Positions 11,594 to 21,450 are shown, numbered from the stretch's first letter. The stretch: 64,000 nucleotides of DNA from Alkalibacterium putridalgicola (GCF_900109825.1 NZ_FOBL01000012.1:1-64000); one strand, 5' to 3'. Program-made: numbers and translations. The notes: generated from the letters alone by a model not told the origin.

Positions 11594-13915
11594 ATGAACC
11601 AACTAAAAAACATCATCAAGGGAAATACTTACCGGTTTACTGTCTTGACCAGCAAACTGCTGCGAATGGAGTATTCCAAAGACGGCATTTTCGAAGACCG
11701 TCCAACTCAAATTGTAAAGAATCGTGATTTAGGCGAAGTGGATTTTGAGCTCAAGGAAACACATCAGATGATCGAGATCATCACCGATTCGTTTCACCTT
11801 CGCTATATGAAGGAAAAAGAGTTTTCGCCAAAGAACCTGTCGATAGATGTCAGATACAACTATACGAACTACACGAACAGATGGTACTTCGGCCAGTATA
11901 TCCCGACGCTTAAAGGGGCATTACGGACCGTCGACAAGGTGGACGGGGAAGCACCGCTGGAAGAGAGTATCATTTCTAAATACGGCTACGCGACGCTTGA
12001 TGATTCGCGGTCTTTTGTTTTTGACGAAAATGAAAACATCAAGGTGAAGAATCACACGCAGACGGATATGTACTTTTTTGCTTATGGCAGAGAGTATGAG
12101 AAAGCCGTTCAGGACTTTTACCGACTGTCCGGCCACCCGCCGCTACTGCCGCGCTATGCCTTGGGCAACTGGTGGAGCAGATACTGGCGTTATACGGAAG
12201 AGAGCTACCTGAAGCTGATCGATAAATTTGAAGAAGACGATATTCCGCTGGCAGTGAGTGTCATCGATATGGACTGGCACCTTACAGACGTGCCTTCAAA
12301 GTATGGAAGCGGCTGGACCGGTTATACCTGGAACAAAGAGCTGTTTCCTGATCCCGAACGTTTCTTAGAAACGCTTCAGGACAAAGGACTGGCAGTGACT
12401 TTGAACGTGCATCCAGCGGACGGTATCCGGGCTTTTGAAGAACAGTATGAAGTTGTTGCAGGAAAGCTTGATCTCAGTACATCTATCGAAGAACCGGCCC
12501 ATTTTGACTTGATGGATGACGACTTCAGACAGGTCTATTTCGAGGACGTCCACCATCCTATGGAAGAACTGGGCGTTGACTTCTGGTGGATCGACTGGCA
12601 ACAGGGCGAATTCAGCAGCAGCGACATCGATCCCCTGTGGCTCTTAAATCATTATCATTTCAAAGACATGAAAGACCGGGGCAAAGACGGACTGATCCTG
12701 TCGCGTTACGGAGGGCCAGGCAGTCACCGTTATCCCGTCGGCTTTTCGGGAGATGCCATCATCACCTGGGATTCGCTGAAGTTCCAGCCTTACTTGACGG
12801 CAACGTCTTCTAATATCGGCTACACTTGGTGGAGCCATGACATCGGCGGCCACTTCAAAGGCTATAAGGATGAAGAACTGGCACTGAGATGGTTCCAGTT
12901 CGGCGTATTCAGTCCGATCAATCGTCTGCATAGTTCCAACAGTGCCTTTTCGAGCAAGGAACCCTGGAAGTACAGCATCGGCATCAGACAGAACATGACG
13001 GAAGCTTTGCGTTTGCGTCATGCGCTGATCCCTTACCTCTATACCTTGAATGTGTTGAACAGCGAGCAGGGCATCCCGGTCATTCAGCCGGTCTACTATA
13101 AATACCCGCACGAGGAGTCGGCTTATCATATCAGGAATGAATATTTCTTTGGAAGTGAACTCCTCGTCTTGCCGGTAACCAGCAAGAAAGATGAGGAGAC
13201 GCTATACGGGAGTGAAGTCTTTTATTTCCCTGAAGGTCAGTGGTTCGATGTGTTCACCAACTTCCGCTATAAAGGTCAGTCGGAACTGAAAGTGTTGAGA
13301 GATGAAACGACCATCCCGGTTTTTGCTAAAGAAGGCAGCATCATCCCACTCGATCCAGCGCCAACTGAAACAGATGCCCATAATTTACCAGAAAATATGG
13401 ACTGGCTGATCTATCCTGGAGCCAGCAACCGCTTTGAACTGGTCGAAGACGCCGACCATCAGCGAGCGGTAACCACTTTTGAACTGAATCATTCCGAGCA
13501 GATTCTGTCTATAAATATAGAAGGTGAGAAGACAGTTTTACCGGAAGAGCGCAGGCATGTCATTCATTTCAATGGATCAAATGAAGTGAAGGTAGTAGAC
13601 GTGCAAAACGGCGAAGTCGAAGCGTCAGTATTCGATAAAAAACTGAACCGGACCACCGTTACGCTTAAGCCAGAAGGCAGCGGAGCGCTGACAGTAAGGT
13701 TTAACGGTTTCAAAGCGATCGCCCAGCAGGATATCAGTGAAGAACTATTCAAGCGTCTGGACAAAGCTCAAGTCGGCTATTTCCTGAAAGACGACCTGCT
13801 CAATGCCTTCAACAGTGACCTTTCTGACTTCAGTCTGCTTGCGCTGATCAATGAAATGGAAGAAGAACAGCTTAGTCAGTCATTGTTTGAACTGCTTTAT
13901 ATCAAGAACAGCTGA
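11594..13915 (+). CDS. GH31 family alpha-glycosidase (copy 2)
   Basis: This 773-residue paralogue of the protein at 447-2780 is colinear along its whole length, with nucleophile FWWIDWQQG (Asp334), acid/base FSGDAIITW (Asp387) and WWSHDIGG. Ribosome site GGAGGGAGAAG precedes ATG 11594. Two such similar enzymes flanking the beta-galactosidase and ABC genes suggest a duplication within the locus, with the copies now having separate promoters and terminators. Substrate is unknown. A cytoplasmic location is inferred from the lack of a signal peptide. Confidence 0.92.
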   Translation: MNQLKNIIKGNTYRFTVLTSKLLRMEYSKDGIFEDRPTQIVKNRDLGEVDFELKETHQMIEIITDSFHLRYMKEKEFSPKNLSIDVRYNYTNYTNRWYFGQYIPTLKGALRTVDKVDGEAPLEESIISKYGYATLDDSRSFVFDENENIKVKNHTQTDMYFFAYGREYEKAVQDFYRLSGHPPLLPRYALGNWWSRYWRYTEESYLKLIDKFEEDDIPLAVSVIDMDWHLTDVPSKYGSGWTGYTWNKELFPDPERFLETLQDKGLAVTLNVHPADGIRAFEEQYEVVAGKLDLSTSIEEPAHFDLMDDDFRQVYFEDVHHPMEELGVDFWWIDWQQGEFSSSDIDPLWLLNHYHFKDMKDRGKDGLILSRYGGPGSHRYPVGFSGDAIITWDSLKFQPYLTATSSNIGYTWWSHDIGGHFKGYKDEELALRWFQFGVFSPINRLHSSNSAFSSKEPWKYSIGIRQNMTEALRLRHALIPYLYTLNVLNSEQGIPVIQPVYYKYPHEESAYHIRNEYFFGSELLVLPVTSKKDEETLYGSEVFYFPEGQWFDVFTNFRYKGQSELKVLRDETTIPVFAKEGSIIPLDPAPTETDAHNLPENMDWLIYPGASNRFELVEDADHQRAVTTFELNHSEQILSINIEGEKTVLPEERRHVIHFNGSNEVKVVDVQNGEVEASVFDKKLNRTTVTLKPEGSGALTVRFNGFKAIAQQDISEELFKRLDKAQVGYFLKDDLLNAFNSDLSDFSLLALINEMEEEQLSQSLFELLYIKNS

Positions 13916-13953
13916 TCCTGGCAGTACTATAGAATTAAGACTATACAGTAAAT

Positions 13954-13995
13954 ACACCGTACTCAACATGGAAGAGTTGAGTACGGTGTGTTTTT
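13954..13995 (+). terminator. Terminator between GH31 copy 2 and rpiR gene
   Basis: ACACCGTACTCAAC (13954-13967) pairs with GTTGAGTACGGTGT (13976-13989), followed by TTTTT on the plus strand. It lies between convergent genes and mainly serves the plus-strand gene. Confidence 0.85.
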
Positions 13996-14038
13996 ATAAA
14001 AATGATGCCAATTGATGTCACACAAAGGGTCAGGGAAC

Positions 14039-14797
14039 TCATTCGTATTCGATCATTCTATAATAGTCAACGACGAGATCTGACAAAATCACAAGAAATG
14101 ATCTTGCTGATATATCGTAACCTTTGTATAAATAGTGCTGAATTGAGAAGCTGACGCCTATATCTGTGGTTTTCATCAAGGCGCTATCGGGATTGTTGGT
14201 CAGAACGATCGTCGGTATTGCTAAGTGAGACAGTTTTTCAGCGGCTTTGACCAGCGTCTGGGTTTCGCCGCTTGATGAGATGAAAATGACTAGATCATGG
14301 CTGTCGACCCAGTTACTGACTAAATCGATCATGTGGGATTCATAGATATAAGAAGACGCCCGGTTGATCTGCATTAGTCGCTTACTCATATATTCGCCGA
14401 CCACTTTTGTGAGTCCAACTGAAATGATGATGATCTTGTCTGCTTTCTTCATTTCTTCGGCAGCTTTTTTCAGAACGTTTTTATCTAGGTGAGCAAGCCC
14501 GGTAGAAAGACCATCCAAGTACTGGTCGACCGGGTCGAGATTCTCCAGATTCTCGCTGCGGGTCAACTGTTCGTTCATTTTTTTCAGATTGAATTTAAAT
14601 TCTGAAAAGCCTCCGTAGCCTAATTTATGACTCAGGCGGACGATGGTCGTTGTGCTGACGGCATTTTTTTCGGCGAGCTTTGTCAAAGACATCTCGGCGA
14701 CGTCCTCGCTGTTGTTTTCAATGTAATAAAGTATTTGTTTCTCGGTATAAGTCAGATTTGCCAGTTCGTTTGCATGAATATCTAAAAGCCTGCCCAT
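14039..14797 (-). CDS. RpiR/MurR-family transcriptional regulator
   Basis: This 252-residue protein has an N-terminal HTH_6 domain (LTKLAEKNAVSTTTIVRLSH, about residues 38-57) and a C-terminal SIS sugar-phosphate-binding domain (about 110-235, with IIIISVGLTK and VIFISSSGETQTLV). It is divergent from the PTS-GH38-GH13 operon and most likely controls it, sensing a phosphosugar produced by PTS uptake. E. coli mng genes use a GntR-type regulator instead, so this would be a different regulatory solution. A perfect palindrome in the shared intergenic region is a candidate operator. Confidence 0.92.
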   Translation of the reverse strand: MGRLLDIHANELANLTYTEKQILYYIENNSEDVAEMSLTKLAEKNAVSTTTIVRLSHKLGYGGFSEFKFNLKKMNEQLTRSENLENLDPVDQYLDGLSTGLAHLDKNVLKKAAEEMKKADKIIIISVGLTKVVGEYMSKRLMQINRASSYIYESHMIDLVSNWVDSHDLVIFISSSGETQTLVKAAEKLSHLAIPTIVLTNNPDSALMKTTDIGVSFSIQHYLYKGYDISARSFLVILSDLVVDYYRMIEYE

Positions 14798-14854
14798 ATC
14801 ATCTCGTCCTTTATTGTAAGCATTTCTTTCATTTTAACACAACACTTCTGCAAG

Positions 14855-14971
14855 TACATCTGTCATGTAGATCGTCTGCTAACTTCAGGATGTACAATTG
14901 TACAGGGGATGTACTAGTCCTTAGATATAACGTGGTGTATTCTATACATAGATCAACTGAAAACGTTTTTA
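14855..14971. promoter_or_regulatory. Divergent rpiR/PTS control region with palindromes and cre
   Basis: TGTACAATTGTACA at 14891-14904 is a perfect 14-bp palindrome. TACAT-CTGTC-ATGTA at 14855-14869 is a related inverted repeat, and another GATGTAC follows at 14909. TGAAAACGTTTTTA at 14958-14971 is a near-consensus cre, about 20 bp before the PTS start codon. The palindromes are candidate RpiR operators and the cre implies CcpA control; both assignments are inferred. Confidence 0.6.
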
Positions 14972-14990
14972 AAAACAAGGAGGAAACAAC

Positions 14991-16961
14991 GTGGACTTAA
15001 AGAAACTAACATCTAAGCAGCTGGTTCGGTATGATATCACATCAACAGATAAGGCAGAAGTGATCAGAGAACTTGTTCATTCATTATACAAAGAAAACAT
15101 TATCAATGACGAGCAGACCTTTTATGACAGTGTAATGGAAAGAGAGGGAACCTCGGCTACTGGAATGGAAAACGGGCTGGCCATTCCTCACGGGAAATCT
15201 GAAACCGTTAACGAAGCAGCTTTTGCTGTGGCACGCCTTGAGCGTCCTGTAAAGGAATGGGAAAGTATCGATCCTGATAATCAAGTGGAGCTGGTCTTTT
15301 TACTGGCTATCCCAACGAGTGAAGCAGGATCCACGCATTTAAACGTGCTGGCTGAATTGAGCACGCGCTTGATGAATAAGGCCTATTACACGCGTCTTCT
15401 TGAAGCCAAAGATTCAGACGACTTTATGAAGGCGCTGGACAGTTATGAAAAAGCCGGGAAGAAAGCCGTCAGCAAAGAAGGAAAAACGATCCTGGCTGTG
15501 ACGTCGTGTGCTTCAGGTATCGCCCATACTTACATGGCAGCTGAAGCGCTTGAAAAAGCAGCTGACAAGTTGGGGTATACGATCTGGACCGAAAAGCAGG
15601 GAGCAACTGGTATCGAAGACCGTATAAGTGCAGAGATGATCAAAAAAGCAGACGGTATCGTCTTTGCTACAGATCTGCCGGTTAAAGAGAAAGCACGTTT
15701 TGCCGGACTTCCTTACGTACAGACCCGTGTTGCTGACCCGCTTAAGAATAGTGAATCGCTTCTGACCAAAGTAGTTGGGAAACCTGACGGTAAAGTAAAA
15801 GTACAGGACAGCGATGTGGCTCCAAGACAGGAGAATCACAACGGCGAAAAACAAGGTGTCCTAAGTGAAATGGTCCAGGCCGTTATGACTGGTATCAGTT
15901 ACATGATCCCACTCCTCGTTGCGGGTGGTTTAATGATGGGTATCGCCAAGCTTGGCGCTATGCCTTTCGGGCTGGTCAATGAGATCAATGATATTTCTTA
16001 CGCGACACACAGCAATGAATTCTTTGTTATATTACATCACTTGGATAAACTCGGCTTTATGATTTTCCAGTTCATCTATGCTATTTTCGCAGCCTATACA
16101 GCTTATTCTATTGCTGACCGAGTTGGTATCGTAGCCGGTTTTGTCGGGGGACTCTTTGCCAACGGTGTTCACTTCCGTTTCTGGGGGATCGAAGGAGGCG
16201 TCGCTTCCGGGTTCTTGGGAGCACTTGTCCTTGGTCTACTCGCCGGATATCTGTCACGATTCTTGAACGAAAAAATCAAACTGAACCGCAATCTACAGGC
16301 AATGAAACCAATGTTCTTGATCCCTGCAGTTTCTGTACTGGTTATCTTCCTGGCTAATTTCTATATCGTCGATCCTGTATTTGGTGGGCTGAACCAGTTG
16401 ATGGAACAAGCGATCACAGCTTCTGCTGAAGGCGGAGAAATCATTCTTTCTTCGATCATCGCAGCAGCAACAGCCTTTGACTTGGGTGGACCTGTCAACA
16501 AAGCTGCTGGGGCCATCAATATCGGACTGGCTGCAGACGGGATCTTCCCACTGACTGCACGCGTCCTATCGATCGTTATCCCACCGATCGGCTTAGGGCT
16601 AGCAACCGTCCTTGACAAGTATATCGTTGGTAAGCGCGTATTCAATGCAAACTTGCGCGTCACAGGTAACACATCGATCCTGCTCGGTTTCTTAGCCATC
16701 AGTGAAGGGGCGATCCCGTTCATGCTGCAGAATCCGATCATTACGATCCCGATCAATATTATCGGAGCCATCCTGGGTTCTATTACAGCCGTGCTTTTAG
16801 GTGCCGTACAATGGCTACCGCTTCCAGCTGTCTGGGGCTGGCCATTAGTCGATAACGTACTGGCTTATATCATCGGACTGCTCGTAGGAACATTATTTAT
16901 TGCACTGTCAAACATCTTTATCCGAAACAATATGATCAAGCGCGGAAAAATGACTGTTTAA
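14991..16961 (+). CDS. mngA: PTS EIIABC, fructose/mannosylglycerate type
   Basis: This 656-residue permease contains, in order, EIIA (phospho-site His67 in GLAIPHGKS), EIIB of the fructose class (phospho-site Cys173 in TSCASGIAHTYMAA), a charged linker, and a membrane EIIC domain with about nine helices. It imports and phosphorylates its sugar in one step. Domain order and length fit both FruA and E. coli MngA (2-O-alpha-mannosyl-D-glycerate PTS). The MngB-like GH38 gene directly downstream, and the absence of a 1-phosphofructokinase gene, favour MngA. GTG 14991 follows AAGGAGG. Confidence 0.75.
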   Translation: MDLKKLTSKQLVRYDITSTDKAEVIRELVHSLYKENIINDEQTFYDSVMEREGTSATGMENGLAIPHGKSETVNEAAFAVARLERPVKEWESIDPDNQVELVFLLAIPTSEAGSTHLNVLAELSTRLMNKAYYTRLLEAKDSDDFMKALDSYEKAGKKAVSKEGKTILAVTSCASGIAHTYMAAEALEKAADKLGYTIWTEKQGATGIEDRISAEMIKKADGIVFATDLPVKEKARFAGLPYVQTRVADPLKNSESLLTKVVGKPDGKVKVQDSDVAPRQENHNGEKQGVLSEMVQAVMTGISYMIPLLVAGGLMMGIAKLGAMPFGLVNEINDISYATHSNEFFVILHHLDKLGFMIFQFIYAIFAAYTAYSIADRVGIVAGFVGGLFANGVHFRFWGIEGGVASGFLGALVLGLLAGYLSRFLNEKIKLNRNLQAMKPMFLIPAVSVLVIFLANFYIVDPVFGGLNQLMEQAITASAEGGEIILSSIIAAATAFDLGGPVNKAAGAINIGLAADGIFPLTARVLSIVIPPIGLGLATVLDKYIVGKRVFNANLRVTGNTSILLGFLAISEGAIPFMLQNPIITIPINIIGAILGSITAVLLGAVQWLPLPAVWGWPLVDNVLAYIIGLLVGTLFIALSNIFIRNNMIKRGKMTV

Positions 16962-16985
16962 TCACTGAAAATAAAAAGGAATAGG

Positions 16986-17012
16986 TCCGTGGAGGAAGTA
17001 AGTCTCCACGGA
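16986..17012 (+). other. Intercistronic hairpin between PTS and GH38 genes
   Basis: TCCGTGGAG (16986-16994) pairs with CTCCACGGA (17004-17012). There is no T run long enough for an efficient terminator, so it more likely tunes expression or mRNA processing. Confidence 0.65.
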
Positions 17013-17041
17013 TACTGTTTTATTCACAGGAGGACTTAAAG

Positions 17042-19723
17042 ATGACATCGAAACGAGTATATATCGTTCCTCATTCTCATTGGGACAGGGAATGGTATTT
17101 TACGATCGAAGATTCCAATTTAATATTAGTTGAAAACATTAACCGGTTGCTCGACGTGTTGGAGCAAGACACGGCTTATCACGGGTATGTCTTTGACGGA
17201 CAGCTGTCTGTGGTGGAAGAGTTTTTGAGGATCGAACCGAAGCAAACGGATCGCTTGAAGAAGTTGATCGAGAAGAAACGCTTGTTTATCGGTCCCTGGT
17301 ACACGCAGGCGGATTCATTGCTGACACATAAAGAGTCACTTGTTCGTAATTTGCTGTATGGTGTTTCAGGCTCCGAAAAAATGGGGCACAGCATGAATGT
17401 GGGCTATCTGCCGGATATCTTTGGACAAAACACCTATCTGCCGTCGCTTTTTAAAAACTTCGGCATCGATTATGGTATTTTCCAGCGCGGGCTGTATACG
17501 GATGAACTGAATGGTGATGTCCATTTTAAATGGCAGTCGCCTGACGGGGAATCGGTCAAGGGAGCGGTCCTGCCACTAGGGTATGGACCTGGGAAATTTC
17601 TTGAAGCCAGTAAGGATTATATGAATGACCATCTTAAACCGCTTGTAGACAAAGTGAGTGATATGAGCAAACATACTGATCATATCCTCTTTCCGTCCGG
17701 TGGGGACCAGGTTCTTGTACGTGAGCATTTCCCGGAAACGGTTAGAGCACTGAATGCTATGGATGGAGAAAACAGCTATGTCTTGTCAGATTATGAGACT
17801 TACATGGATGAAACATGGAATGAGGAAGCCTTCAATAATACGATCGAAGGCGAGCTTATCGCAACCGAAACCTCACGGATGCACCGAACGATTCGTTCTC
17901 AGCGTTATGACATCAAATACTGGAATTATCAGGTGGAACACAAACTCATTGGACAGCTTGAACCTTTAGCGGTCATGGGTCATGCCCTTGGTCTTCGCTA
18001 TCCGAAAGCGCGTCTGGATGAAATGTGGAAAGAACTGTTCGATGTCCATGCACACGATAGTATCGGCGGCTGCAATTCAGACGCAACGAATCAAAATATC
18101 ATGGAACGTCTTCATAAGATCGACCGTCAGATCGATGGTTTGATGAATATTATCAAGCGACAGATGACTCAAGCCATCGTGAATCAGTCTGAAGAAGAGC
18201 AGCTGCTCGTTGTGTTCAATACGAACGGAAAAGCTGCAAAACAGAATGTGGAAGCTATTTTGTTCACCGATCAGCCATCCTTTGAACTGATCAGTAATGA
18301 AGGAGAAACTCTCAGCTATTCTCTGCTCGAACAGATAGAAATGGATGGCGGGAAAAAGATCCAGGTCACAGATGAGGGTGAAAAAGAAGTCCCGCTTCCG
18401 GGTTACTTTAAAACTAAGGTCCTGATTGAAAGCCTTTCTCTTCCTTCTTTTGGCTATACGACGTTGAATATAAATGCAGAAGTTAAACCAAACCAGGATC
18501 ACGAAACTACGCCTGTTCAGTCACTTGAAAATGATCAGGTAAAAATCTTTGTGGAAGACGGTTCGCTTTTCCTTTATAACAAAGTATCCGATAAAACACT
18601 TAAAGATTTTCTGCAGTTCGAGGATACAGCAGATGCGGGGGATTCTTATGACTATTCACCCTTGCCTGGAAGTGAACCGATCTTGATCGATCAATTCGAA
18701 TGTGTCACGACTTCACAGTCTGGTCGTGTACAGTTGATGGACTTAGAGACTAAAGCCCAGTTGCCGAAACTCTTAGATGAACGCCGTCAGGCTGACCACA
18801 ATAAACAGCAGGCATCAACAGAAAATATCACGATCAAAACCCGACTGACTTTGAAACCGGATGATGTCTTCGTCCATGTCCATCATGAAATCGAGAACAC
18901 TGTCAAAGATCACCGTCTACGCGTTTTGATTCAGACACCAGTAGAGAAGCCTCTGTATTCCTACGGCGATCAGGGTTACAGCCTGATCCAACGCCCGCTG
19001 GTCGAGGAACGTATGGCTGACTGGAAAGAACGCGGCTACAAAGAAGCACCAGTCCCGATCTATACCGTTGAGCGTTTCGCCGGACTAAAGGGTGAAAAGA
19101 CAGCCATTACTGCCTTTACGAAAGGGATCAAAGAATATGAAGTACTGAAGGATACCCGTCGATTTGCTCTGACTCTGTTTCGCAGTGTGGGGCTGCTTGG
19201 ACGCGATGATTTGGCTTGGCGACCGGGACGAGCTTCAGGTATCAACAATAAGGTCGTCAAAACCCCTGACGCACAGATGCTTGGAGCGATGACATTTGAT
19301 TATGCCGTCTGCTTCGGTAATGATTCAGATAAGGTTCTGTTTGACCTCGCCGATCAGTATAATAGCCAGGTGTTCACCTATCAGCACCAGAAACTCAATA
19401 CCTTTGAAGAACGGTTAGACCGATTTGAGATTCCATATCCGATAAGCAAACTTCAAAAGAGCCAGTCTCTGCTTGAACTTTCCGATCCAAAGGTCTTCAT
19501 CAGTGCTTTGAAACATGCCGAAGAAGGAACGGGCGCAGTCGTGAGACTCTATAATCCGACTGACCAGGAAGTCAAGCTTTCTATCAAGACGTCTTTGGGT
19601 GAGACTATTTTCACGACGGACTTGAAAGAAGAAAAACAAGCTGAAGTATCTCAGATAACTGTGCCAAGCCGTGGGTATCAGACCGTTTTAATAGAAAAAG
19701 AAGGGACAGATCCAAGTGAATGA
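17042..19723 (+). CDS. mngB: GH38 alpha-mannosidase, MngB-like
   Basis: This 893-residue GH38 protein carries the metal site HSHWDREWY (His13, Asp15), nucleophile region GYLPDIFGQN (Asp125), and VHAHDSIGGCNSD, which supplies the last metal ligand. The C-terminal region contains RLRVLIQTP, KEAPVPIY and LFRSVGLLGRDDL, which correspond to segments of E. coli MngB as I remember it. MngB splits 2-O-(6-phospho-mannosyl)-glycerate, the product of MngA, into mannose-6-phosphate and glycerate. GH38 enzymes acting on alpha-mannosides of N-glycans are the main alternative. ATG 17042 follows AGGAGG, and the next gene overlaps by 8 bases. Confidence 0.82.
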   Translation: MTSKRVYIVPHSHWDREWYFTIEDSNLILVENINRLLDVLEQDTAYHGYVFDGQLSVVEEFLRIEPKQTDRLKKLIEKKRLFIGPWYTQADSLLTHKESLVRNLLYGVSGSEKMGHSMNVGYLPDIFGQNTYLPSLFKNFGIDYGIFQRGLYTDELNGDVHFKWQSPDGESVKGAVLPLGYGPGKFLEASKDYMNDHLKPLVDKVSDMSKHTDHILFPSGGDQVLVREHFPETVRALNAMDGENSYVLSDYETYMDETWNEEAFNNTIEGELIATETSRMHRTIRSQRYDIKYWNYQVEHKLIGQLEPLAVMGHALGLRYPKARLDEMWKELFDVHAHDSIGGCNSDATNQNIMERLHKIDRQIDGLMNIIKRQMTQAIVNQSEEEQLLVVFNTNGKAAKQNVEAILFTDQPSFELISNEGETLSYSLLEQIEMDGGKKIQVTDEGEKEVPLPGYFKTKVLIESLSLPSFGYTTLNINAEVKPNQDHETTPVQSLENDQVKIFVEDGSLFLYNKVSDKTLKDFLQFEDTADAGDSYDYSPLPGSEPILIDQFECVTTSQSGRVQLMDLETKAQLPKLLDERRQADHNKQQASTENITIKTRLTLKPDDVFVHVHHEIENTVKDHRLRVLIQTPVEKPLYSYGDQGYSLIQRPLVEERMADWKERGYKEAPVPIYTVERFAGLKGEKTAITAFTKGIKEYEVLKDTRRFALTLFRSVGLLGRDDLAWRPGRASGINNKVVKTPDAQMLGAMTFDYAVCFGNDSDKVLFDLADQYNSQVFTYQHQKLNTFEERLDRFEIPYPISKLQKSQSLLELSDPKVFISALKHAEEGTGAVVRLYNPTDQEVKLSIKTSLGETIFTTDLKEEKQAEVSQITVPSRGYQTVLIEKEGTDPSE

Positions 19724-21404
19724 CCAATCAAAATTTAAAGATCAGCTAAGGCAGCACCTGACATTTATATACGGGGATGCTTTTCAGGAAGACTTTGTCA
19801 CTGACATAAATGATCTTGTTATAAAATGGCAGTCAAATGAACAGGAAAAGAGTGAACCGCTGACTGAAGAGAATATCTATCTCATTGCCTACGGTGACAG
19901 CATCCAAAAAGAAGATGAAGCCCCTTTAGCTACCCTGCATCACTTTCTTAAAGAAGAAACTGATGGTATCATAACGGATGTTCACCTTCTGCCGATGTTT
20001 CCATATACATCTGATGACGGCTTTTCAGTTGTGGACTATCGCGAGATCAATCCCGACTATGGCACGTGGCAGGATATCGAGGCATTTTCAGAAGATTTTC
20101 GACTGATGTTCGACTTCGTGGCGAATCATATCTCTAAATCCAGCAGCTGGTTCAAGAAATACCTGGAAGATGACCCCGAGTATGCCAAGTATTTTATCGA
20201 AAAAGATGAAGCCTTTGATGCATCTGAAGTAGTGCGTCCAAGAACTTCACCGCTATTTCATTCATATGAAAGCAAACAAGGTAAAAAAACAGCTTGGACG
20301 ACGTTCAGTGAAGATCAGGTCGATGTGAACTTCAGACATTTCCCGGTACTCTTGGAAATGACAGAGATCTTGCTGGAATATATTGCTAAAGGTGCTTCAA
20401 GCATACGCCTTGATGCGATTGGCTTTATATGGAAAAAGTCGGGAAGTACTAGTATACATCTGCCGGAAGCACATGAAATCATCAAGCTCTGGCACACGAT
20501 CACTGAGAAAGTCGATTCGGAAGTTCAGATCATTACGGAAACGAACGTACCGCATAAAGAGAATATTTCTTATTTCGGTAGCGGCACGGATGAAGCGCAT
20601 ATGGTCTATCAGTTCACGCTCCCTCCGCTTGTCCAGTACAGCTTTGCAACGAAGAATGCAGCCAAACTGACAAACTGGGCAAAAACGATCGAAAAAATCT
20701 CGGACCAGGCGACTTACTTCAACTTCTTAGCCAGTCATGACGGTATCGGTGTCAGACCGGTTGAGGGGATCCTTAATGATGAAGAACTGGGTGTGCTCCT
20801 TGAAAAAGTGGAGCAAAACGGCGGAGCGGTTTCTTATAAATCCAATCCGGACGGGTCCAAGTCACCCTATGAGCTGAACATCAACTATATGGACATGCTG
20901 AAAGACAAGGAGGATTCGCTGGAGATTCATGTGAAGAAAGCACTGGCTGCACATGCGATCCTTTTATCTTTTATAGGCGTCCCGGCCATTTACTACCATT
21001 CACTTTTTGGTTCACAAAATGACAGAGAGGGTCTAGAAAAATCAGGGATCAATCGCCGCATCAACAGAGAGAAACTCTCTTACGACAGCTTGAAAGCTGA
21101 ATTTCAAGAAGAAGGGCGACGCCGCCTAGTCTTTGAAGGCATGAAAGATATGATCAAAGTCAGACAGTCGTCTTCAGCTTTTTCCCCTTTTGCAGATCAG
21201 GAAGTCCTGACGGATGACGAACGGCTCTTTTCGCTTATCCGTTCAAACAAGCAGACTGATGAAAAAGTATTTTTCTCGGTCAATGTGTCTGATGAACCCG
21301 TCGATTTAGACTTACCATTCAGCGGAGAGAATCTCTATGCTAGCAATAAATTATCCAAGAAATTAGCCTTAGATCCATACGAGTTTGTCTGGATCAAAGA
21401 TTAA
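19716..21404 (+). CDS. GH13_18 sucrose-phosphorylase-like enzyme (candidate glucosylglycerate phosphorylase)
   Basis: This 562-residue alpha-amylase-fold phosphorylase has nucleophile SSIRLDAIGF (Asp233), acid/base QIITETNVPH (Glu275) and FLASHDGIGVRP. Family 13_18 includes sucrose, glucosylglycerol and glucosylglycerate phosphorylases. The segment after the nucleophile (GFIWKKSGSTSIHLPEAHEII) resembles the roughly 560-residue YcjM/glucosylglycerate group rather than classical sucrose phosphorylases of about 490 residues, from memory of those families. The GTG start overlaps the GH38 gene by 8 bases, so the two are translationally linked. Partnership with a mannosylglycerate-type hydrolase supports a glycerate- or glycerol-linked glucoside as substrate. 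Confidence 0.8.
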   Translation: MNDQSKFKDQLRQHLTFIYGDAFQEDFVTDINDLVIKWQSNEQEKSEPLTEENIYLIAYGDSIQKEDEAPLATLHHFLKEETDGIITDVHLLPMFPYTSDDGFSVVDYREINPDYGTWQDIEAFSEDFRLMFDFVANHISKSSSWFKKYLEDDPEYAKYFIEKDEAFDASEVVRPRTSPLFHSYESKQGKKTAWTTFSEDQVDVNFRHFPVLLEMTEILLEYIAKGASSIRLDAIGFIWKKSGSTSIHLPEAHEIIKLWHTITEKVDSEVQIITETNVPHKENISYFGSGTDEAHMVYQFTLPPLVQYSFATKNAAKLTNWAKTIEKISDQATYFNFLASHDGIGVRPVEGILNDEELGVLLEKVEQNGGAVSYKSNPDGSKSPYELNINYMDMLKDKEDSLEIHVKKALAAHAILLSFIGVPAIYYHSLFGSQNDREGLEKSGINRRINREKLSYDSLKAEFQEEGRRRLVFEGMKDMIKVRQSSSAFSPFADQEVLTDDERLFSLIRSNKQTDEKVFFSVNVSDEPVDLDLPFSGENLYASNKLSKKLALDPYEFVWIKD

Positions 21405-21410
21405 TTAAAC

Positions 21411-21450
21411 AAGAAAACCAGTCAGCTATAATGAGCTGACTGGTTTTCTT
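21411..21450 (+). terminator. Terminator of the PTS-GH38-GH13 operon
   Basis: A 17-bp perfect stem (21411-21427 with 21434-21450) has a 6-nt loop, and its right arm ends in TTTTCTT. The A-rich left arm lets it work on the other strand too. Confidence 0.88.

Noticed and set aside
12644-13129. 161-codon minus-strand frame
   Set aside because: Antisense shadow of the GH31 gene with no ribosome site or recognisable protein.
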